Positions 15,597 to 23,384 of a DNA stretch of 44,049 nucleotides are shown piece by piece. The DNA is from Litorihabitans aurantiacus. GTDB lineage: Bacteria; Actinomycetota; Actinomycetes; Actinomycetales; Beutenbergiaceae. The DNA is taken from the NCBI RefSeq assembly GCF_030161595.1, contig NZ_BSUM01000003.1, positions 1 through 44,049 on the forward strand, in the 5' to 3' direction. The position numbers and the translations under genes were made by a program. Each line of letters opens with the position of its first letter. Within the stretch, counting starts at the first letter, position 1. The notes beneath the pieces are model-generated. The model was not told the origin of the DNA and did not search any database. It was given only the letters and a program-made list of their open reading frames with translations.

Positions 15597-17331
15597 CCTC
15601 TCCGCTCACGTCCTTGCCCACCTGCTTGGCCGCCGCACCGGCGGCCTTCGCCCCGTCTGCGGCGACGCTCGCCGCTGCCACCACCGGGTGCGCCTTGCTC
15701 GCCGCGCCCGCAGCAGCGCCCGAGGCGCCACCGCCCGCCGCGCCCGCACCAGGCCCGGACCCACCAGCAGCGCCGGCACCGCCCCCGCCCTGACTGGCGC
15801 CGCTGGCGCCGTCACGGCCGCCAGGCGATCCGCTCTGCCCGGCGGAACCGCCACCGCTGCCGCCCTTCGAGCCGCCCGAGCCCGACGCACCCTGCTCGCC
15901 GTTCTGCGAGCCTCCCGCCCCGCCCGGGGACGAGGTGCCGCCAGGCGCCGGTGCGCCGGCGCCCTGCGAGGTCGAACCAGCCGGACCGGGCGCACCCTGC
16001 GAGCCACCCTGGCCCGCACTGCCGTTGCTGCCCTGCGGGCTCGCCTGCGTGGACACCGCCGCGCCACCGCCGCTCCCGCTGCCGCCTCCACCGCCACCCA
16101 GGCGCGCGATCGCGGCCGCTCCGGTCGGGAGCGCGGCCAGCGCGCCCGCCGCGAGAGCCCCGCCGCCGGCGCCGCCAGCAGCAGCACCCACGACCGGGGT
16201 CACGAAACGCATCATCGCCGGCAGCGCGACAACGGCCAGCCCGAGCATCAGCAGCCCCGTCAACGTGCTCTGCAACGGGTCCGACGTCGCCCAGTCCGAA
16301 CCGACGAGCTGGAACCCGGTGGCGTAGATGATCGCCGCCACCGGCTTGTAGGCGATGAACGCGCCCGTCCAGCCGATCGCCTTCCAGAACCACGCCCGCC
16401 CCGTCTCGGTGCTGGTGAAGGACGCCACCGTGGGCAGCAGTCCCGTCATCAGCACGAGCATCCCGGCCCGAGCGAACATGAGCACCACCTGGACCAGCGC
16501 CGCCAGAAGCGCGATGAGGCCGAGGACGATGATCATCAGCGGAACCAACGTCGGCCCTGCTCCGCTCCCATCACCGCCCGCGCCGGCGCCCTGCTCGGCC
16601 ATGTGCAGCACCCGCACCAGGTTCTCCCCGAAGCACGCCGCGTCCTCCCCGGCCGGGCAGTCGAGGGCCTGTTCCAGAATCCAGACCGAGAATCGGTCCG
16701 ACACCGTGATGAGAAGCGCTGTGATCGTCACCCCGAGCGCCGACACCACCAAGAACGTCACCAGGGACCGCAGGACGTCCTTACCCGCGTCGGCCCGTTG
16801 GGTGATGACCATGCGGATACCGCCGATGATGACGCTCAGCACCACCAGGGCGCCGGTGAAGTACCAGAGCGAGGACTGCAAGAACGCCGCCGTGCCGGCG
16901 ACGTTCTGCGGCCGCGTCGGCATCACTGCGCCGACGATCGCAGCACCGCCACCCAGGACCACGACACCGGCCGCGAACCAGAACGAACGGTTCAGGATGC
17001 CGGCGCCCTGCCCGCGCGAGACGCCCCGCGCGACCATCACGCCCAGCAGGATCAGGGCGAGCGTGGCGACGGCGAACCCGATCCACGTGATGTAGGAGAG
17101 AACCTGCGTCAGCTCCGCCGCCCCCGGCGCCTGCCCGAGGTCCACCGAAGCGTCCCCCGAGCCCGAGAGCTGCGGCGTATCCACGTTGACCCAGATCGTG
17201 GCGACCTGCCCGAGAGCCTGCGCGAGGGCTTGTTCCGTCGCCCGCTGCATGTTCTCGATCGCGTCGCCAACGACCACATCAGCAATGGATGGGCCGCAGA
17301 CGGCGGCTCCACCCCAGCAGACTCCACCCAT
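15571..17331 (-). CDS. VirB6/TrbL-like polytopic membrane protein with Gly/Ser-rich tail
   Basis: A 586-residue protein. About seven or eight hydrophobic segments lie between residues 75 and 380 (for example WIGFAVATLALILLGVMVA and LVPLMIIVLGLIALLAALV). A loop has two cysteines (LDCPAGEDAACFGENL) that may form a disulphide outside the cell. From about residue 380 the protein is a low-complexity Gly/Ser/Ala tail with a few charges. VirB6-like proteins form the inner-membrane part of the channel. The gene directly follows the VirB8-like gene (one base apart) and overlaps SCO6880. The assignment to VirB6 is by topology and position. An alternative start could lie some codons downstream of ATG 17331. 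Confidence 0.78.
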   Translation of the reverse strand: MGGVCWGGAAVCGPSIADVVVGDAIENMQRATEQALAQALGQVATIWVNVDTPQLSGSGDASVDLGQAPGAAELTQVLSYITWIGFAVATLALILLGVMVARGVSRGQGAGILNRSFWFAAGVVVLGGGAAIVGAVMPTRPQNVAGTAAFLQSSLWYFTGALVVLSVIIGGIRMVITQRADAGKDVLRSLVTFLVVSALGVTITALLITVSDRFSVWILEQALDCPAGEDAACFGENLVRVLHMAEQGAGAGGDGSGAGPTLVPLMIIVLGLIALLAALVQVVLMFARAGMLVLMTGLLPTVASFTSTETGRAWFWKAIGWTGAFIAYKPVAAIIYATGFQLVGSDWATSDPLQSTLTGLLMLGLAVVALPAMMRFVTPVVGAAAGGAGGGALAAGALAALPTGAAAIARLGGGGGGSGSGGGAAVSTQASPQGSNGSAGQGGSQGAPGPAGSTSQGAGAPAPGGTSSPGGAGGSQNGEQGASGSGGSKGGSGGGSAGQSGSPGGRDGASGASQGGGGAGAAGGSGPGAGAAGGGASGAAAGAASKAHPVVAAASVAADGAKAAGAAAKQVGKDVSGEGGGPSGSR

Positions 17332-18075
17332 CTACGCGCCCCAGGGGGTGTAGCCGTTGAGGTTGGGGATTTGGGCGGCGTCGAACGCGGTGGCTGTCTC
17401 GCCGGAAAGGCGCCAGTCGCCCTCGTGCCAGACCAGCTCGTAGACCATCGACATGTACGTCTCTTGGCCGCTCACCGTGTACGCGACCCCGAGGTCAACG
17501 CGAGCGGTCTGCCCCGAGTAGTCCAGGAGCCGGAAGCCGCGAATCGCGAACCGCGTACCGCTGGGGTCGGGCGTCTCAGGGGCGGCCTGTTCGTTCGCTG
17601 CGAGTAGGTCATCCTTGAACGGGCCCGGCGAGACGGCGTAGTCGAACCACTCCGTCGCCGCGTTCAGGTCTGACGGCCCAACCGCGAGGTTCGCGACCAT
17701 GAACAGCGCACCCGTGGGGGTGTGCTGGTAGCACGTGCGCATTTCGCCCTCATTCAACCCGGGGCCGTACTCAGCAGAAGTTGGATACGCGGCGGTGCCT
17801 ACGTAGGCCCACTCGGCGTCGGGGGCGTCGGGCAGGTCGCCGTCGAGCTCGACTCCGCTCAGGCCGCAGATGCTTTCCGCGTCGGGGTCGGCGGGTGGCG
17901 CCGGTACGCCGGGCGTCGGAGTCCCGGGCTGCCCGGTTGGGGCGGGGGTGTCGTCGTCGCGGGTCAAGAACGTGACGGTGAGGACGATCCCCATCACGAG
18001 GAGAACGCCGCAGATCACGGCCGAGATGATCCATCCCGGCCGGGTCCACGGACTCTGCTGGTCGTTCTCAGCCAT
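17332..18075 (-). CDS. Bitopic VirB8/TcpC-like conjugation protein
   Basis: A 247-residue protein with one transmembrane helix (about 13-36), a Pro/Thr-rich linker, and an extracellular domain of about 170 residues. The last part (DYSGQTARVDLGVAYTV, then MVYELVWHEGDWRLSG) has the beta-sheet pattern of NTF2-like folds seen in VirB8 and TcpC. Two cysteines (near residues 69 and 114) may pair outside the cell. It is located between the pilin-like and VirB6-like genes, the usual place for VirB8. The fold assignment is inferred from pattern, not from sequence identity. Confidence 0.68.
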   Translation of the reverse strand: MAENDQQSPWTRPGWIISAVICGVLLVMGIVLTVTFLTRDDDTPAPTGQPGTPTPGVPAPPADPDAESICGLSGVELDGDLPDAPDAEWAYVGTAAYPTSAEYGPGLNEGEMRTCYQHTPTGALFMVANLAVGPSDLNAATEWFDYAVSPGPFKDDLLAANEQAAPETPDPSGTRFAIRGFRLLDYSGQTARVDLGVAYTVSGQETYMSMVYELVWHEGDWRLSGETATAFDAAQIPNLNGYTPWGA

Positions 18076-18092
18076 GATCGTGGTCCTTCCGC

Positions 18093-18353
18093 TCAGCCGG
18101 CGAACATGCCGATGAGGCCGGCGGCGGCGCCGACGATGATCGCGCCCACGAGGGGGTAGGCGACCTTCGGCAGGAGGTCAGCCGCCGTGGTGCGGCCCAT
18201 TGCCGCGAGGGCGACCAGCACGCCGCCGACGATGAGGGCGAGGATGCAGACGACGAACCCTCCCCACATCACGACGTTCAGGAGCGTGTCGATCCCGCTG
18301 AGACCTTCGGGGCGCTGAGGTGTCGGGTCGGGGAGAGCGAGGAAAGCGGTCAT
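18093..18353 (-). CDS. Small two-helix membrane protein, pilin-like or VirB2/TrbC-like
   Basis: An 86-residue protein with two hydrophobic helices (VVMWGGFVVCILALIVGGVL and YPLVGAIIVGAAAGLIGMF) joined by a short polar loop with charged residues. This hairpin layout is that of VirB2/TrbC pilins and of the small membrane protein usually present in actinobacterial SCO6880-type loci. There is no clear signal peptide. The start overlaps the end of the DUF6668-like gene by four bases, so the two are coupled. It is a good candidate for the channel or pilus subunit. Confidence 0.7.
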   Translation of the reverse strand: MTAFLALPDPTPQRPEGLSGIDTLLNVVMWGGFVVCILALIVGGVLVALAAMGRTTAADLLPKVAYPLVGAIIVGAAAGLIGMFAG

Positions 18354-19029
18354 CGGGGAGTCCTTTCGGCGGTGGCACCGGGGGTGCCGGGGTTGAAGAT
18401 GAGGTCAAGATCGTTGAGGAGGCGCGCGGTTTCGCGCGGTGGGTTGGCGTGATCGACCGGGGCTCCCAGTCGCCACGCTTCGATCCACGGAACGTGCCAT
18501 AGACGTGGGACACCGCCACCCACGAGGGCGGCCAGGTCGCGCAGCGGCTTGGGGCTCGTCCGGGGGCGTCGGCCACGACCACGAGGCCGATCAGCTCGAC
18601 GGTGGGGCTCTTGCCGGCGGCCCACTGCATCGCTGCCGCCCGCGCCGAGTTCAGTCCGTGGGCGCTTCCCCGGCAGGCCAGAAGCACGCGCGCGGCGCGG
18701 TTGCTGTACTGCTGCTCGGGCCACGCGTGCCCGCCGGGCGCCCATCCCTCGCGCAGCTGCGCCAGCAGCGACTCTCCCGACCCGCCGTGGGTCCCCACGA
18801 CCCACAAGGCCGGGGCGGAGAAGTGCTTCACCGTCGGCAGCGCGTCCGCCGCGACCACCCCGGCCTGCGGCCCGCTGACCCGCGCCGCCGGCGGCAGCTG
18901 CTCCGCCGGCGCCTCGCTCGGCTCCTCGATCGCGGGAGCGGGCAGCCACGGGTTGACCACGGCCTGCGTCTCCTCGGGACGACGGCGAGGGGTGAGGGGG
19001 CCGTATCGGGGAATCCGGGGTCTACTCAC
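18350..19029 (-). pseudogene. DUF6668-like protein, first gene of the secretion operon, one frameshift
   Basis: Frame one (from ATG 19029) and frame two (ending at 18350) join into a protein of about 226 residues. It has a Pro-rich N-terminus, then a P-loop-like LWVVGTHGGSGESLL, a strand LIGLVVVADAP, and after the break TSPKPLRDLAALVGGGV and LWHVPWIEAWRLG. The pattern is that of DUF6668-like proteins, which resemble a ParA-type ATPase lacking the normal lysine (GGSGES in place of GGVGKT). The break is at the G run 18562-18566, where one more base restores the frame. In the frame as given, the protein would read on past the pilin-like gene. A sequencing error is likely. The real start could also be slightly downstream. 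Confidence 0.7.
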
Positions 19030-19361
19030 GCTGCCTCGCTGTCGTTGTGCTCGTACGCTCCCAGGCTACGAACCCTCACGATGGAGTTTGTTCCATGCTT
19101 GTTCTCTCGCAGATTGCCCCGGTCCCACCGCTGTGGCGTGCGCGCGCCCGTGGTGGGGAAGTTGGACGGAGCGGTTCGCTGCGCGTGGCGCTGATGAAGT
19201 CCCATGGCGTTCCCCTCCTGCTAGTAGGGGACGGGAACCGATGCAGTTCCACGTCGCCCCGTGGCTCAGGTACTCTCACCGTACTACAACCCTTAGGGTT
19301 GTTCGATAGCGGCGGGGCAACCTGCTGACCTACTAGACGGACGAGGGGGAAGATGTGATGC
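19030..19361. promoter_or_regulatory. Divergent control region between the two conjugation arms
   Basis: The 332-base non-coding gap separates the minus-strand secretion operon from the plus-strand regulator arm, so it must hold both promoters. It contains the dyad at 19286-19302 and a GGGGGAAG ribosome site just before GTG 19362. No clear -35/-10 pair stands out. Confidence 0.55.
19286..19302. promoter_or_regulatory. Perfect 7+3+7 dyad, probable operator
   Basis: ACAACCC-TTA-GGGTTGT is a perfect inverted repeat 60 bases before the winged-helix regulator gene and in the divergent gap. It is a natural binding site for that regulator, which would then control both conjugation arms. A terminator is unlikely because no gene ends here. 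Confidence 0.55.
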
Positions 19362-19739
19362 GTGCCTACGCTCTTTCTTCCACCGGACATGCCGGAGGGC
19401 GCGGTGAGGGCTGTGGAAGTGCTGGGCAACCGGACCAAGGTCGAGCTGCTGCACCTCCTGGGCCAGGCAGACGAGGGTCTGTCCATGGCCGAGCTCGCTA
19501 CTGCGCTGAATACCAACAAGGTGTCGGTCCGGCGCAACCTGATCGCGCTCGAAGAGCAAGGGTTGGTGACGGCCGACGTGCCGCCGGAACAGCGCATGTA
19601 CCAGCGCACGCTCGTGCACTGGACGATCAACGCCGATCGGGTCCGAGCGCTGGGCGAGCTGCTGACGGCGTACGCGCTCGGCGGCACGGGGACCGCGAGC
19701 GGTACAGAATCGAAGGCGGAGCCCGAAACCGAGGCCTGA
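19362..19739 (+). CDS. Winged-helix transcriptional regulator (ArsR-like)
   Basis: A 125-residue protein. A winged helix-turn-helix spans about residues 15-90: ALNTNKVSVRRNLIALEEQG is the recognition region and LVTADVPPEQRMYQ the wing. The acidic tail is low complexity. No metal-binding cysteines are present. The GTG at 19362 follows GGGGGAAG; an ATG at 19358 is out of frame. It heads the plus-strand arm and faces the secretion operon, so it likely regulates transfer through the adjacent dyad. The ArsR-type fold is likely; the exact subfamily is open. Confidence 0.75.
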   Translation: MPTLFLPPDMPEGAVRAVEVLGNRTKVELLHLLGQADEGLSMAELATALNTNKVSVRRNLIALEEQGLVTADVPPEQRMYQRTLVHWTINADRVRALGELLTAYALGGTGTASGTESKAEPETEA

Positions 19740-19827
19740 CAACACCCACCCGTGGGTGTGTTTCTGCTGTTCTTGCAGGGGGTTGCGCGCTGGTCGCGTC
19801 TCTCCTGCCTACCCAGGAGAGTGCGCA

Positions 19828-21117
19828 ATGACCACCGATGTGGCCGAGTGGCCCCGAGTGCGGATCACCGTTGCTGACACCACCGGTGAAGTGACGATCG
19901 GGGGCAGCAAGCCCCAGCGCGTGCGGGGCGAGGGCGTGAGCGAAGTGCGCAACGCTGCGCTTGCCGTCGTGACCAAGGCGGCCGCCGAGCTCGGCCGCGG
20001 CCTGCGCGTCGAGGCGACCGAGCCCGACTGGACCTTCTACCTGATCGTGCGCCCGAACGGCGAGGTCCACGAGGACGCCGCCAAGCCGGCCAAGAGCCAC
20101 GCTCCCGCGCCCGGGACGCAGGAAGCGGTCACGGCCCCCGTGGTCGTGGTGGAGACGCCCGCCCCGACGGGGCCGGCCGCCCCCGCGCCGGCGCCCCGGC
20201 GCCAGCGCATCCCGCTCCCCGCTCTCCTGGCCGGGACCGGCGTACTCGCGCTGGGAGCCGGGTGGCTCCTGAGCAGCCTCCTGACCCCCTCGCCCTCGAT
20301 CATCGAGGCCACGTCCCAGCAGGAAGCCGAGGCCACCCAGGCGTGGCAGGGACGGCAGAGCGCCCTACGCGATGCCCAGCAGGAGGCCGCCACGCTCCTG
20401 GGCGCCACCGAGGGGCAGGTGACCGACGAGGCCACCCGCACCGAGCTCGCGAACCAGGTCACCGCCGCTTCCGCGTTCAGCACAGCGCTCAGCGACGTCG
20501 AGCCACCGGTGGTGGCCACGCGCGAGGGCGGCGACGTCGTGCTCGCCCCTGACCCCGACTTCGACCCCGGCGTCGTCGCGCTGACCGATGCCGTCACGGC
20601 CGCGACCGAGGCCGTCCAGGCCAGCCACACCCAGTGGGCCTACGACCGCCTCAGTACCGCCGTACAGGACGCTGACGCTGCCCTGGAAGCCTCCAACGGC
20701 CAGGTGACCGACACCAGCACCCGAGACACCCTCTCGGCCGCTCTCACGACCGGTCAGACGCTCGTGGACGCCGGCGCCGAGGAGGCCGAGGCGAGCGAAC
20801 TCACCGCTGCTGCCGAGTCCATCACCACCGCCCAGGACGACGTGGAGAGCAGTCGCGCGCAGTGGCTCCACGACGCCCTGACCAACCGCGTCTCCGAGAC
20901 GCAGAACGTCCTCAACACCTCCAACGGCCAGGTGAACGACAACGCCGTCCGCGATGCACTGTTCCTCGAGCTCGCGGAGGCCCGACGCATCCTGGACGCC
21001 GGCCCCGGCGCCACCAGCCCCGCCGACGTCCTCGCCGCCCGCGACCGCCTCAACACCGCCAGCGCCGCCGTGTCTGAAGCCGTGACCCAGTGGCAGGCCG
21101 GACAACCCCAGGGATGA
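19828..21117 (+). CDS. Conjugation-locus membrane protein with three extracellular helical repeats
   Basis: A 429-residue protein. Residues 1-90 form a cytoplasmic domain (DWTFYLIVRPNGEVH). A Pro/Ala linker and one transmembrane helix follow (PALLAGTGVLALGAGWLLS, about 133-151). The long extracellular part has three similar helical units, marked by EGQVTDEATRTEL, NGQVTDTSTRDTL and NGQVNDNAVRDAL, resembling FIVAR-type repeats. Such repeats often make rod-like surface stalks. ATG 19828 is preceded by CAGGAGAG; the frame is open further upstream without a ribosome site. It is followed four bases later by a lipoprotein gene. Its position beside the hydrolase suggests a role in crossing the wall or contacting the recipient. 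Confidence 0.72.
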   Translation: MTTDVAEWPRVRITVADTTGEVTIGGSKPQRVRGEGVSEVRNAALAVVTKAAAELGRGLRVEATEPDWTFYLIVRPNGEVHEDAAKPAKSHAPAPGTQEAVTAPVVVVETPAPTGPAAPAPAPRRQRIPLPALLAGTGVLALGAGWLLSSLLTPSPSIIEATSQQEAEATQAWQGRQSALRDAQQEAATLLGATEGQVTDEATRTELANQVTAASAFSTALSDVEPPVVATREGGDVVLAPDPDFDPGVVALTDAVTAATEAVQASHTQWAYDRLSTAVQDADAALEASNGQVTDTSTRDTLSAALTTGQTLVDAGAEEAEASELTAAAESITTAQDDVESSRAQWLHDALTNRVSETQNVLNTSNGQVNDNAVRDALFLELAEARRILDAGPGATSPADVLAARDRLNTASAAVSEAVTQWQAGQPQG

Positions 21118-21121
21118 CGCC

Positions 21122-21708
21122 ATGACCCCCACACCTTCCCCCGCACCCGGGCAGCCGCCCTGGCGCTGCTGACCGCCCTCACCCTCACCGGCTGCGGGAG
21201 CGAGGACGGCGACGACCTCACGCCCCCGACGGCGCCCGAGACAGCCACCCCGAGCACCACGGCGCCGACGTCCGAGGCACCGACCGCCGAGGAGCCGCTG
21301 CCCACGCCCACCGAGGGCGCCGGCGACGTCGGGCTCGACACCGAAGCGCCCGACGCCACACCCCAGCCGCAGCCGGAGTGGGACGCCGAGGCCGAGGCCA
21401 GCGCGTACGCAGCCGCCGAGGCGGCCGTGACCGCGTTCCTGCGCACCGACCTGGACCCCCAGGCGTGGAGCGACGAGCTCGCTCCCCTGGTCACCCCGGA
21501 CCTGCTCGACCTGCTCGACGGGACCGACCCCGCCGGCGGCGCCGGCGCGACCACCGTCACCGGCCCCGCCGTGCTCGACGGCGAGGTCACCTCACCGTTC
21601 GTCGCACGGGTGCGCGTGCCCACCGACGCCGGCGAGCTCGCCGTGGTCCTGACCCGAGCCGCCGACGGCGTCACGTGGCAGGCCGCCTCGATCAACCCCG
21701 CCTCATGA
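21122..21708 (+). pseudogene. Conjugation-locus lipoprotein, frameshifted near its start
   Basis: From ATG 21122 the frame stops after 16 codons. Adding one base in the C run 21138-21142 gives MTPTPSPRTRAAALALLTA followed by the lipobox LTLTGC. An acidic Pro/Thr-rich stalk comes next, then a domain of about 110 residues (AAEAAVTAFLRTDLDPQAW to TWQAASINPAS). Such proteins are exported and anchored by a lipidated cysteine. The downstream domain resembles the small NTF2-like or DUF domains of actinobacterial conjugation loci. The stop overlaps the hydrolase start (ATGA at 21705). As given, the gene would not make the lipoprotein; a sequencing error in the C run is likely. Confidence 0.7.
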
Positions 21709-22880
21709 ACAGCAGAGCCGGCGTAGCCGCAGCCGTCGCGGTCCCCCTCGTGCTGGTGGGCGGCGTCGCCGCGTTCCTCATGCTTGGATCGCCGTCGGAC
21801 ACCGACGTCGCCGGCGGCTCGTGCGAGGCGCCCGTGGTGCTCATCGACGGCGCCGAGCTGCCCGAGAGCATCGGCTCGTTCAGCGCCGTGCAGGTCCGCA
21901 ACGCCGCCGTGATCGTCTCCCTCGCAGCCGAACGCGATCTACCGCCGTCGGCGGCCGCGATCGGCATCATGACCGCGATCACGGAATCTGGCCTGCGCAA
22001 CCTGGCCAACGAGGGCAAGTTCGTCCGCCCGGCCAACTCTCGCGTGATGAGCGCGGCCGAGTGGGACCGCTGGCGCGCCGTGGCGATGCTGTCCCTGAAC
22101 TACCCCAACGACGGCGCCGCCCCCGGCGACTGGGACTCCGTAGGCCTGTTCCAGGGCCGCCCCCAGGCCGGCTGGGGCGGGCAGGGCACCGACGAGGAAA
22201 TCGTGCAGAACCTCCTCAACCCCGCCTACACCACCGGCCGGTTCCTCGATGAGCTCGTGACGGTCGAGGGCTGGGAGACGATGCCCGCGTGGAAGGCCGC
22301 ACAGACGGTCCAGGTGTCCAAGTTCCCCATGGCCTACGACGCCCACTGGGAAGACGCCCAGCAGCTCACCCAGGCCCTCACCGGCACCGAAGTCACCTTC
22401 GAGGGATGCACCGGCGACCCCGGCGCCGCCAGCACCTACCCCGGGCTCGTGGCCGACAGCGGATGGGCCGCGCCCATCACCGGCGCCCGCTTCACCGGCG
22501 GGTTCGGAGACGTCCGCAACGGCTACACCCACATGGGCTCCGACTTCGCCGCACCCCTGGGAACGCCGATCTACGCCGCCGCCGACGGCCTGGTGACCCA
22601 CACCAGCTGCAAGGGGTTCCAGGGCCGCTCACCGTGCAACGTGATGATCGACCACGGCACCGACGCCGACGGCGCCCGAATCCAGACGCTCTACGTCCAC
22701 ATGTACCCCGGACAGACCCACGTCGACATCGGCCAGACCGTCACCGCCGGCCAGCACATCGCCGACGTCGGCAACAACGGCCGCTCCACCGGCCCACACC
22801 TCCACTACGAGGTGTGGGTCAACGGCCAAGCCGTCAACGCCCTGCCCTACATGCGCAGCCAAGGAATCACTCTCCCGTGA
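21705..22880 (+). CDS. Two-domain cell-wall hydrolase: lysozyme-like domain plus M23 peptidase
   Basis: A 391-residue secreted or membrane-anchored protein with an N-terminal helix (about 7-27). A lysozyme/transglycosylase-like domain spans about 55-225, with a candidate catalytic Glu94 in MTAITESGLRN and VGLFQGRPQAGWG. The M23 metallopeptidase domain runs from about 265 to the end, with zinc ligands His276 and Asp280 (HMGSD), plus His332 and His365/His367 in GPHLHYEVW. The pair cuts glycan strands and peptide cross-links and in conjugation opens the wall for the channel (VirB1/TcpG-like role). It starts within the lipoprotein stop. A GTG or ATG downstream would remove the helix, so ATG 21705 is preferred. 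Confidence 0.87.
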   Translation: MNSRAGVAAAVAVPLVLVGGVAAFLMLGSPSDTDVAGGSCEAPVVLIDGAELPESIGSFSAVQVRNAAVIVSLAAERDLPPSAAAIGIMTAITESGLRNLANEGKFVRPANSRVMSAAEWDRWRAVAMLSLNYPNDGAAPGDWDSVGLFQGRPQAGWGGQGTDEEIVQNLLNPAYTTGRFLDELVTVEGWETMPAWKAAQTVQVSKFPMAYDAHWEDAQQLTQALTGTEVTFEGCTGDPGAASTYPGLVADSGWAAPITGARFTGGFGDVRNGYTHMGSDFAAPLGTPIYAAADGLVTHTSCKGFQGRSPCNVMIDHGTDADGARIQTLYVHMYPGQTHVDIGQTVTAGQHIADVGNNGRSTGPHLHYEVWVNGQAVNALPYMRSQGITLP

Positions 22881-22939
22881 GACGCGACACGCCGACCAGC
22901 CTCACGGATGCATCCCCGGCGGCGCGACAGTATGCATGC

Positions 22940-23167
22940 ATGAGCGCTGTCAAGGGTCGCAAGGTGCGCGGTTCGGCGGGCGAGCCCGTCGTCCTCTTGC
23001 AGGGCCGCGTGATACCCGCGGCCCGCGACGCCGCCCGTGAGGCGGCTGACGAGCTAGGCATCAGCATCGCGGCCTACCTCGAAGCACTCGTGCTAGCCGA
23101 CGCCGAGCAGCGCATGGTGCGCCCGCAGGCCCCTTACGTCCAGGAGGTGCTCCCCGTCAGCGCCTGA
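22940..23167 (+). CDS. Small ribbon-helix-helix-like protein
   Basis: A 75-residue basic-then-acidic protein. The middle (about 20-55, VIPAARDAAREAADELGISI) has the helix pattern of ribbon-helix-helix/CopG-type proteins, preceded by a possible strand (EPVVLLQGRV). Its start codon is inside the palindromic TATGCATGCATGA, which might be an operator. It ends the plus-strand arm and is followed at once by a terminator hairpin. It may regulate the arm or act in copy control. The fold is inferred from residue pattern only. Confidence 0.62.
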   Translation: MSAVKGRKVRGSAGEPVVLLQGRVIPAARDAAREAADELGISIAAYLEALVLADAEQRMVRPQAPYVQEVLPVSA

Positions 23168-23181
23168 CAGACAAAAAGAGA

Positions 23182-23205
23182 GGGCCGGCCCCGAAGGGCC
23201 GGCCC
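23182..23205 (+). terminator. Strong hairpin terminator after the conjugation arm
   Basis: GGGCCGGCCC-CGAA-GGGCCGGCCC is a perfect 10-bp stem with a tetraloop, 14 bases after the last stop codon. No T-run follows, as is usual for high-GC actinobacterial terminators. Confidence 0.75.
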
Positions 23206-23260
23206 GAGTCCGAAGCGATTCACCCTCATGCTTGCCGGCCGGAGGTGACTCGTTCAGATC

Positions 23261-23280
23261 GACACACCCTGAGGTGTGTC
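23261..23280. repeat. Perfect 8-bp dyad upstream of the replication gene
   Basis: GACACACC-CTGA-GGTGTGTC, 105 bases before the probable start of the putative initiator gene. It may be an operator of that gene or part of its leader. No T-run follows, and no gene ends there. Confidence 0.5.
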
Positions 23281-23384
23281 TAACGCTGGGACCCACCATA
23301 CCCACCTCCGTTGTAGAAATCGAGCGCTCGACACGCCCGCCCTCGCCCACCCTGGGCCAGGGCCGCCCACGTCGAGCCAGCCGT

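Noticed and set aside
15346-17607. Long open frame on the plus strand across the VirB6-like and VirB8-like genes
   Set aside because: It runs antisense to well-supported membrane genes, has an Arg/Pro-rich composition typical of shadow frames in high-GC DNA, and no ribosome site or family likeness.
23232-23384. Upstream TTG start for the replication gene
   Set aside because: This would put the GACACACC dyad inside the coding region, and the extra residues are low complexity; a start near 23385 is preferred but not proven.
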